NCBI GenBank assembly: GCA_014379075.1
Contig: JACMMN010000124.1
Span: forward strand, 1 to 5,914
DNA from: Pyrinomonadaceae bacterium
GTDB lineage: Bacteria; Acidobacteriota; Blastocatellia; Pyrinomonadales; Pyrinomonadaceae
Direction: 5' to 3'
DNA length: 5,914 nucleotides
Below are positions 1 to 4,349 of the stretch, one piece after another. Both the position numbers and the translations under genes were made by a program. The notes beneath the pieces are model-generated. The model saw nothing but the letters and a program-made list of their open reading frames with translations. It made no database searches and had not been told where the DNA came from. Each line of letters begins with the position of its first letter. Positions within the stretch are counted from its first letter, which is position 1.

Positions 1-794
1 AGGATGAGGTCGAAAGGCCGACGGGAAGTTTGGCGACGCCGACAAACGGTTCGCTGGAGGCGATGATCATTCAGGAAGAGCGTGAAGAATTGCTTGCGTC
101 AGTCCGGCGCCTTCCTACTACCGCTCAAGTCCAATTGCCCGACCAGGCGACCGAATCTCCGGCTTATGTTCGCGGAGCAGTTCCGCAGCCCGCGACGGCT
201 AATCCGGTGCCGTCAGAAAGTCAGACGGGTTCGCCCGCCGTAAATTCGGCCGCGGCAGCATTAAATTTACGTCCGATCGATTCAAGCGTTAAAACCTTGG
301 ATATAGGCAAGACCGCCGACACATCGATGCAGAATATTGAACCGGACCAAACGCCTGTTGCGATGCCTGACGCGGCAGCCGTGCCGGCCGTTTCCCCTGC
401 TCCGCTTGCGGAATTGCAGATATCGGCGGACATGCCGGTGATGAAGAAGGGCGATAAAACAAAGATCGCGATAATGGTAAAGAGCACGTCATTGTTCCGA
501 TCAGCCGTGCTTGGCCTAAGATTTGACGATAAAAAGCTTGCGGTCCGCTCGGTGAGTTTCGGTGATATTTTCGGTGCGGGTATCGCAAATACGAATGCCG
601 CTCCGTTCCTGAATCAGGACGGCAAGATGAACGTTTCGCTGTCGCTGGCTCAGGGTACTGTCGGCAGCGGTTCGGGAATTCTCGCTTATGTCGAGATCGA
701 AGCGTTGACTGATGGAAAACCCGAAATGACGCTGGAAAAGGATGTGCTGAATTTTCTGGCGGCCGACGGCAAGAATTTCGCGGTGAAGTTCTAA
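1..794 (+). CDS. C-terminal part of a probable type II secretion/type IV pilus secretin with a cohesin domain (5' end outside window)
   Basis: The frame is open from the first base, so the TTG at 30 is not taken as the start and the gene enters from upstream. About 250 residues are visible. The first 40 or so are charged (EEREELLASVRR). A Pro/Ala/Ser-rich linker follows to about residue 125 counted from position 30. The last 125 or so residues form a cohesin-like beta domain, with alternating hydrophobic strands, an LGLRFDDKKLAV segment (the family's yDp..L.v signature), a GSGSGILAYVEI segment and a terminal strand ending AVKF. Cohesin domains at the C terminus of GspD-like secretins are known in Acidobacteriota, and two pseudopilin genes follow directly, which supports that identity. 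The secretin pore domain itself is not in view, so this is inference. The alternative is a free-standing cohesin-domain surface protein. The TAA lies one base before the next ATG, so translation is probably coupled. Confidence 0.65.
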   Translation, partial: DEVERPTGSLATPTNGSLEAMIIQEEREELLASVRRLPTTAQVQLPDQATESPAYVRGAVPQPATANPVPSESQTGSPAVNSAAAALNLRPIDSSVKTLDIGKTADTSMQNIEPDQTPVAMPDAAAVPAVSPAPLAELQISADMPVMKKGDKTKIAIMVKSTSLFRSAVLGLRFDDKKLAVRSVSFGDIFGAGIANTNAAPFLNQDGKMNVSLSLAQGTVGSGSGILAYVEIEALTDGKPEMTLEKDVLNFLAADGKNFAVKF

Positions 795-795
795 A

Positions 796-1446
796 ATGGA
801 ACTCAAAGTTCAAAGTTTAAAGTTCAACGCCAAAAATGATCACGGCTTTACTTTGTTCGAACTCGTGGTGACGCTGACCGTGCTTTCGGTGCTTATCATG
901 GGAACGATACCGCTTGCACAGAATGCGGTAAAACGCCAAAGGGAACTCAGGCTGCGGGAAAGCCTGCGAATGATGCGAAGCGCGATAGACGAATTCAAGC
1001 GCGATACGCTTGGAGCATGTCCGGCGGGTGCGGTGACGCCGGGTAATACCGGGCGCGGTTCCGGTCCCGGCGGAGCGCCGACTGACCCTCGAAGCCGAGT
1101 GGTTATCGATGACTGCACCATCTTCGATTCCGAAAATCTCGACCGTTTTCCGCCGTCGTTGGATGTCCTTGCCGATGGTGTAAAGGTGAAGCAACGAGGC
1201 CTCAATCTACAAGGCGGCCGTCCGTTCGACGACAGGAATGCGACGGAGCTTAATACAACGGAAGAGGTGCTCAAATATTACTTGCGAGAACTTCCCGTCG
1301 ACCCGATGACGGGTGAAAAGGACTGGAAATTGCGCTCGTCGTATCAATCGAAGGACGATGAAAATTGGGACGACGTAAATGTTTTTGATGTTCGTTCTGC
1401 TTCGGATGAAGAGGCCTTGAATGGAGAGAAATATAGTGACTGGTAG
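796..1446 (+). CDS. GspG-like type II secretion/type IV pilus pseudopilin (first of a tandem pair)
   Basis: A 216-residue prepilin. It has a class III signal, with cleavage expected after Gly17 in HGFTLFELV; Glu22 is the +5 glutamate needed for pilin assembly. The hydrophobic N-terminal helix runs to about residue 40, followed by an amphipathic helix with many Arg (residues 47-70). The rest is GspG-like: FPPSLDVLADG (118-128), LPVDPMTGEKDW (166-177), and a tail DVRS...GEKYSDW. Between helix and body there is an extra Gly/Pro-rich stretch (about 73-117) with Cys75 and Cys107, which may form a disulfide in the periplasm. ATG 796 is the only possible in-frame start before the cleavage site; there is only a weak GGTGA (783-787) ahead of it, so translation probably depends on the upstream gene, whose TAA is one base away. 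The leader of 17 residues contains residues 4-10 encoded by a heptamer repeat. Its product likely builds or caps a periplasmic pseudopilus. Confidence 0.88.
   Translation: MELKVQSLKFNAKNDHGFTLFELVVTLTVLSVLIMGTIPLAQNAVKRQRELRLRESLRMMRSAIDEFKRDTLGACPAGAVTPGNTGRGSGPGGAPTDPRSRVVIDDCTIFDSENLDRFPPSLDVLADGVKVKQRGLNLQGGRPFDDRNATELNTTEEVLKYYLRELPVDPMTGEKDWKLRSSYQSKDDENWDDVNVFDVRSASDEEALNGEKYSDW
805..825 (+). repeat. Heptamer tandem repeat, unit AAAGTTC, inside pseudopilin leader codons
   Basis: Three abutting 7-base units: AAAGTTC (805-811), AAAGTTT (812-818) and AAAGTTC (819-825), then a further AA. They encode residues 4-10 of the prepilin leader, which the prepilin peptidase would remove. A near copy, GAAGTTC, occurs at 785-791 just before the previous stop but is out of 7-base phase. 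No inverted partner is seen nearby. Confidence 0.75.
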
Positions 1447-1888
1447 GGAATGGTTGGCAATAGGCGGTTGGCGGACGGCAGTAAAAACCGAATCCAAAAA
1501 CATATCAAAACTTCAGCGGGGATTTTCGCTGCTGGAACTTATGATCGCGATGTTTATCATGATCATCCTGCTCTCCGTTGCACTGCCGACCTATCAGAGG
1601 AGCGTTCAGCATGCCAGGGAAACTGTCTTGAAGGAAAACCTTTGGCAGATGAGGCGGGCGATCGATCAATTTGCGGCGGATAAGGGCAAACTGCCTCAAT
1701 CGGTGGACGAACTGGTCGAAGGTAAGTATCTTCGCGAAAAACCTATCGATCCGATCAGCGAAAAGAACGAATGGACTGAAATTCAGGGAGAAGACCCGTC
1801 GTCGCCGGATGCCGAGGAAGGCATGAAGGACGTCAAAAGCTTGGCCGAAGGCGAAGACAGCGAAGGGAAAAAGTACGAGGAATATTAA
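1421..1888 (+). CDS. GspG-like pseudopilin (second of the tandem pair)
   Basis: A 155-residue prepilin with an unusually long leader. Cleavage is expected after Gly34 in RGFSLLELM, and Glu39 is the +5 glutamate. The hydrophobic helix spans about residues 38-57. The body matches GspG-type pseudopilins: LWQMRRAIDQFAADKGKLP, then SVDELVEGKYL and KPIDPISEKNEW, and an acidic tail ending DVKS...GKKYEEY. That tail aligns in register with the tail of the preceding gene, so the two are diverged paralogues, probably from an old tandem duplication. ATG 1421 has GAAGAGG six bases upstream and overlaps the previous gene by 26 bases. GTG 1436 is an equally good start because GGAGAGA (1423-1429) sits six bases before it; TTG 1454 is a third option. 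No in-frame start exists between 1457 and the cleavage site, so most of the repeat at 1452-1479 is translated whichever start is used. Confidence 0.88.
   Translation: MERNIVTGREWLAIGGWRTAVKTESKNISKLQRGFSLLELMIAMFIMIILLSVALPTYQRSVQHARETVLKENLWQMRRAIDQFAADKGKLPQSVDELVEGKYLREKPIDPISEKNEWTEIQGEDPSSPDAEEGMKDVKSLAEGEDSEGKKYEEY
1452..1479 (+). repeat. Imperfect heptamer tandem repeat, unit GGTTGGC, inside pseudopilin leader codons
   Basis: Four abutting 7-base units: GGTTGGC (1452-1458), AATAGGC (1459-1465), GGTTGGC (1466-1472) and GGACGGC (1473-1479). Units 1 and 3 are identical and all four end in GGC. They encode about residues 11-20 of the second prepilin leader and begin six bases after the stop codon of the first prepilin gene. 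The match is weaker than in the other three arrays, so chance is not excluded. Confidence 0.55.
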
Positions 1889-1967
1889 AAAGTAAAAAGT
1901 AAAAAGGACAAAGTAAAAAGTAAAACCGGAAAGAAGACGTTAAGGCACTTTTTACTTTGTACTTTAA
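1887..1967. repeat. Inverted heptamer array, unit AAAAAGT / ACTTTTT, forming a hairpin before the pilM-like gene
   Basis: Five in-phase heptamers run 1887-1921: three are exactly AAAAAGT (1887, 1894, 1915), one is AAAAAGG (1901) and one ACAAAGT (1908). After a 25-base spacer come inverted units ACTTTTT (1947), ACTTTGT (1954) and ACTTTAA (1961-1967). Positions 1903-1921 pair with 1947-1965 with one mismatch in 19, including a perfect 14-bp core. The array starts inside the TAA of the second pseudopilin gene and ends on the first base of the next ATG, so it fills the intergenic space and leaves no room for a normal ribosome binding site. It lacks the GC-rich stem of a classical terminator. Confidence 0.85.
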
Positions 1968-2905
1968 TGCATATGTTATCTGTATTGACGGAACCGAATT
2001 ATCCGAAAGCCGCAATTGGGCTTGAAAAAGACAGTGTTACGGCGCTCGCTTTGCAAAAAGAAGGGCGCGGGTCCTTTGGCATTAAACAGGCGGCGACCAT
2101 TGAATTGCCGTCGAATTTGCTGAACCCGAGTTTTCTGGAAAAGAATATTACGAACCCATCGGAACTTCGGGTGTTTTTAGAAGAAGCTGTCGTTACTTCG
2201 GGTTTGATGAACCAAAAACTGTGGTCGGTTTCGCTCCCGAGCAATACCGCACGCTCCGCCATTTTGACGCTCGACAGCGGCGCGGTGAAAACCGAGTCCG
2301 AAGAAATACTCGATTGGAAAGCTGAACAAAGCTTTGGAGCTCCGGCGGCCGAACTTAGGATCACGCGGCAAAAGATAGCTCCGGACAAGGAAGGAAAGAC
2401 GCGATATTTTGCGACCGCCGTCAAACTGTCCATTATCGACGAATACGAGACCATTTTCGAAAACCTTGGCTGGAAAACCGGGTTGATACTGCCGCGAGCG
2501 GTAAGCGAAACCCGGTGGCTGGTCGATAATTCGGCCGACACGGATTCGATGCTTATCAGTTCGCAAAACGATGGGTTTACTGCCCTGCTTTTGCGCCGCG
2601 GCGAACCGGCGGTCGTTCGTTCCGTCACATGCACGGTCAGCGAGCGGGACGACGAGATCTACCGTCTGCTTATGTTTTACAACGACCGTTTCGCAGATGA
2701 CCGGAGCGGGAATTTTCTCGACAAACTCCTGGTTGTCGGCAAAGATATGGTGGCGGCAAAGATCAAGGAAATTTCTGCCGAAGCTTTGGGCACCGCGCTT
2801 CGCATACTGCGCCCGGAAGAAGTCGGCCTCAATATTCCGGCGAGCAGCCTCAACTTCGACGATATTGCAGCCCCGGCCGGCCTGGCGGCATATGGATACC
2901 GGTAA
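1967..2905 (+). CDS. pilM: PilM/GspL-like actin-fold assembly protein of the pilus/secretion system
   Basis: A 312-residue soluble protein with no signal peptide or membrane span. The layout fits the PilM family: an N-terminal strand-turn-strand at AIGLEKDSVTALAL (16-29), a LWSVSLPSNTARSAIL strand near residue 85, a second-subdomain hairpin around 195-220 with the ..GFTALLLRRGEPAVVRSV pattern, and a C-terminal APAGLAAYGYR like the family's APalGLAlrg end. In type IV pili, PilM sits in the cytoplasm, binds the PilN tail and links the inner-membrane platform to the motor. The two phosphate-binding loops look degenerate: the usual acidic-x-Gly of the first is replaced by EKD, and the second lacks the Asp-x-Gly. 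No PilN or PilO gene follows. ATG 1967 and ATG 1973 are both possible starts, TTG 1985 less so; none has a Shine-Dalgarno sequence, because the inverted repeat occupies that space. Confidence 0.78.
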   Translation: MHMLSVLTEPNYPKAAIGLEKDSVTALALQKEGRGSFGIKQAATIELPSNLLNPSFLEKNITNPSELRVFLEEAVVTSGLMNQKLWSVSLPSNTARSAILTLDSGAVKTESEEILDWKAEQSFGAPAAELRITRQKIAPDKEGKTRYFATAVKLSIIDEYETIFENLGWKTGLILPRAVSETRWLVDNSADTDSMLISSQNDGFTALLLRRGEPAVVRSVTCTVSERDDEIYRLLMFYNDRFADDRSGNFLDKLLVVGKDMVAAKIKEISAEALGTALRILRPEEVGLNIPASSLNFDDIAAPAGLAAYGYR

Positions 2906-2913
2906 GAGAAATG

Positions 2914-3004
2914 TCAGACCTCAGATGTCAGATGTCAGTATAAAAAAGACTTTTTTCGATCGGATATATTTTCTGCCATCCGACATCCGACATCCAGCAT
3001 CTGA
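2914..3004. repeat. Inverted heptamer array, unit TCAGATG / CATCCGA, downstream of the pilM-like gene
   Basis: Forward units lie in phase from 2914: TCAGACC, TCAGATG (2921), TCAGATG (2928) and the partial TCAG (2935). After about 35 bases come inverted units CATCCGA (2977), CATCCGA (2984), CATCCAG (2991) and CATCTGA (2998-3004). The last is the exact reverse complement of TCAGATG. The arms match at about 18 of 28 positions. The commonest difference (A in the forward arm facing C in the inverted arm) becomes a G-U pair in minus-strand RNA, so folding would be better there. The spacer holds an AAAAAAGACTTTTTT near-palindrome (2942-2956). Whether the element also ends transcription is unclear, since no T-run follows the outer arms. 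Confidence 0.8.
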
Positions 3005-3038
3005 TAACTACCTCCTTCGTCTCGTCACATTTGTGTTT

Positions 3039-3044
3039 TATAAT
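3039..3044 (+). promoter_or_regulatory. Candidate sigma-70-type -10 box upstream of the ECF sigma gene
   Basis: A perfect TATAAT about 90 bases before the sigma gene start. The hexamer 17 bases upstream (TTCGTC, 3016-3021) is a poor -35, and no extended -10 TG is present. A start near 3051 would give a leader of about 80 bases. The position after the repeat element and before the next operon is right for a housekeeping promoter, but support rests on one hexamer. Confidence 0.4.
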
Positions 3045-3091
3045 GATCCCCGCGCTTGTTTAATTAGAATGGCATCCAACTCTTTTTGCGT

Positions 3092-3117
3092 GGAACTATC
3101 TAAATTAATTTAGCGTA
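3092..3117 (+). promoter_or_regulatory. Candidate ECF-type promoter, GGAAC-N17-CGTA, before the sigma gene
   Basis: GGAAC at 3092-3096 and CGTA at 3114-3117 are separated by 17 bases. Many ECF sigma factors recognise a GGAAC -35 and a CGT-containing -10 at this distance, and they often transcribe their own operon. Transcription from here would begin near 3125, leaving fewer than ten bases before ATG 3133, so the message would be nearly leaderless; this fits the absence of a Shine-Dalgarno sequence before that ATG. That this sigma factor uses this promoter is inference. Confidence 0.45.
3100..3113. promoter_or_regulatory. Perfect 14-bp palindrome CTAAATTAATTTAG (possible operator)
   Basis: The sequence equals its own reverse complement over 14 bases. 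It lies wholly inside the 17-base spacer of the candidate ECF promoter and 19 bases before the sigma gene start. A dimeric regulator could bind here, but the region is AT-rich and part of the symmetry could be chance. Confidence 0.4.
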
Positions 3118-3132
3118 CCCAAATAAAGCAAT

Positions 3133-3738
3133 ATGACAGCATTACCGATCGCACTCGAAAATATACGGGATCTAACTGACGGCGAATTGATCGTAAACGC
3201 CATTCGGGGCCGCGAAGACGGCTTTGAAGAGCTTGTGCGGCGCTATCAAAGGCCGATCACCGGCTATGTTTTCCGTATGCTTGGCGACTACGAGTTTTCG
3301 CTCGATGTGACGCAGGAAGTTTTTATAAAGGTCTATAATTCGCTCGAAAGGTACAGCTCGGAATACAAATTCTCAACCTGGCTTTACCGCATTGCCCACA
3401 ACGCCGCCATCGACCACATGCGGCGAAATTCAATAAATACCCAAAGTATCGAAACCGAAAATGCGGACGGCACGTATCAACTCCAGATCGAGAGTCCGAA
3501 TCCATCGCCGGAGCAGGATCGAGAAAGAAGCGAGTGGCGGACGGAGATCGATGCAGTAGTAAAACGTCTGCCCGCTCCGTACCGCGAGCTGATCTTGCTG
3601 AGGCATTCGCAGGATCTGAGTTACGACGAGATCGCGGAGATCACAAACCTGCCGCTCGGAACGGTCAAAAACCGCTTGTTCCGGGCAAGGGAGATGATGC
3701 GGGAGATTTTTCTCGAACGAGGATTTTTGGGTATTTAA
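3133..3738 (+). CDS. ECF-family RNA polymerase sigma factor (RpoE/SigW type)
   Basis: A 201-residue two-domain sigma factor, of normal length for the ECF group. Region 2 spans about 31-98: FEELVRRYQRPI, then DVTQEVFIKVY for core binding and -10 recognition, and FSTWLYRIAHNAAIDHMRR. A 35-residue linker follows. Region 4 covers about 139-190: LPAPYRELILLRHSQDLSY, then the helix-turn-helix DEIAEITNLPLGTVKNRLFRAR that reads the -35 element. Regions 1.1 and 3 are absent, as expected. The zinc-finger anti-sigma gene follows 23 bases later, so this factor is presumably held at the membrane until an envelope signal frees it. ATG 3133 is the only suitable start: it precedes region 2 by about 30 residues and has no clear ribosome binding site. 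Two candidate promoters lie upstream (3039 and 3092-3117). Confidence 0.95.
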   Translation: MTALPIALENIRDLTDGELIVNAIRGREDGFEELVRRYQRPITGYVFRMLGDYEFSLDVTQEVFIKVYNSLERYSSEYKFSTWLYRIAHNAAIDHMRRNSINTQSIETENADGTYQLQIESPNPSPEQDRERSEWRTEIDAVVKRLPAPYRELILLRHSQDLSYDEIAEITNLPLGTVKNRLFRAREMMREIFLERGFLGI

Positions 3739-3761
3739 GATAGGGGTTGTATTTCGGCCGA

Positions 3762-4337
3762 ATGACATCGCAAATTTCTCCAATTCAGGATAGCTGCCCA
3801 TCCGGCGAAATATCCGCCTATATCGATGGCGAATTGTCACCGGTTGAAGAAATAGAAGTGGAAAGCCACTTTGGCGTGTGCATCATATGCAGTACGGAAT
3901 TGAACCGGCAAAAGAGTTTTCTGTCCGCTCTCAGCTCATCTCTCGAAAGAGAGAAAGAATTCGAACTTCCAAAAAATTTTACAAAAACGATCGTCGCGAA
4001 TGCCGAAAGCCGCGTCAGCGGCCTGCGGCGTCCTCGTGAACGTTTTAATGCCGTTTTCATTTGTACGGCCTTATTTTTATTTATTCTTTTTGCACTGGGA
4101 AGCGATGCGGAAACTTTGTTCGGTATTTTCGTGGTGGTTCTGGAAAAGGCCGCGGCCGTAGGAGCTTTTGCTTTTCGTTTGGTCTACAGTGTTTCCCTCG
4201 GCGCGGTCGTGGTTGCCCGTTCTCTTTCTTCTCAAATTCTTTTTAGCTCGTACCTATCGTTCCTATTTTTCGCCGGTTTATTCGGATTCTTGCTTTTCGC
4301 CTGTTCACGTTTGATACTTCGCAGCGATCGATCCTAG
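3762..4337 (+). CDS. Membrane anti-sigma factor with N-terminal zinc-finger (ZAS-like) domain
   Basis: 191 residues from ATG 3762. The N-terminal cytoplasmic part carries the anti-sigma zinc-finger pattern: Cys12, then SAYIDGELSPVEE, then His36-x3-Cys40-x2-Cys43 (HFGVCIIC), which typically binds zinc and clamps ECF sigma region 2. A charged linker to about residue 94 precedes a strongly hydrophobic half, with segments near 97-113, 119-145 and 165-185, giving two or three membrane spans. Many proteins of this family have a single span and a folded periplasmic sensor; here there is almost no periplasmic domain, so signal sensing may be intramembrane or be done by the next gene's product. TTG 3747 would add five residues but has AGGGG directly against it, so ATG is preferred, although its own spacing to AGGGG is long. 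The next gene starts 12 bases after the stop, consistent with one operon. Confidence 0.87.
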   Translation: MTSQISPIQDSCPSGEISAYIDGELSPVEEIEVESHFGVCIICSTELNRQKSFLSALSSSLEREKEFELPKNFTKTIVANAESRVSGLRRPRERFNAVFICTALFLFILFALGSDAETLFGIFVVVLEKAAAVGAFAFRLVYSVSLGAVVVARSLSSQILFSSYLSFLFFAGLFGFLLFACSRLILRSDRS

Positions 4338-4349
4338 TAATAAGTCGAT

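Noticed and set aside
289..813. Minus-strand open frame of 174 codons opposite the secretin/cohesin gene
   Set aside because: Low-complexity Arg/Ser/Pro translation, antisense to a clear domain, no start signal.
1999..2634. Long minus-strand open frame opposite the pilM-like gene (211 codons)
   Set aside because: It lies entirely antisense to a well-supported gene, has a Ser/Arg-rich composition typical of a shadow frame and no recognisable domain.
2942..2957. AAAAAAGACTTTTTT as an intrinsic terminator
   Set aside because: The stem is all A-T with almost no loop and no GC-rich part. It is better seen as AT-rich spacer of the inverted heptamer element.
2914..3004. CRISPR-like array
   Set aside because: Units are seven bases with no spacers between copies, and no cas genes are present.
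2571..3113. Plus-strand 180-codon frame overlapping the end of the pilM-like gene
   Set aside because: It shares sequence with the pilM-like gene in another frame, its product is Cys/Arg/Ser-rich without domains, and it runs through the repeat element.
3069..3113. 14-codon open frame ahead of the sigma gene as a leader peptide
   Set aside because: No ribosome binding site and no regulatory codon pattern; its end coincides with the palindrome and it overlaps the candidate ECF promoter.
3747..3761. TTG 3747 as the anti-sigma start
   Set aside because: The AGGGG purine run abuts the codon with no spacing, and ATG 3762 in the same frame gives a normal N terminus.
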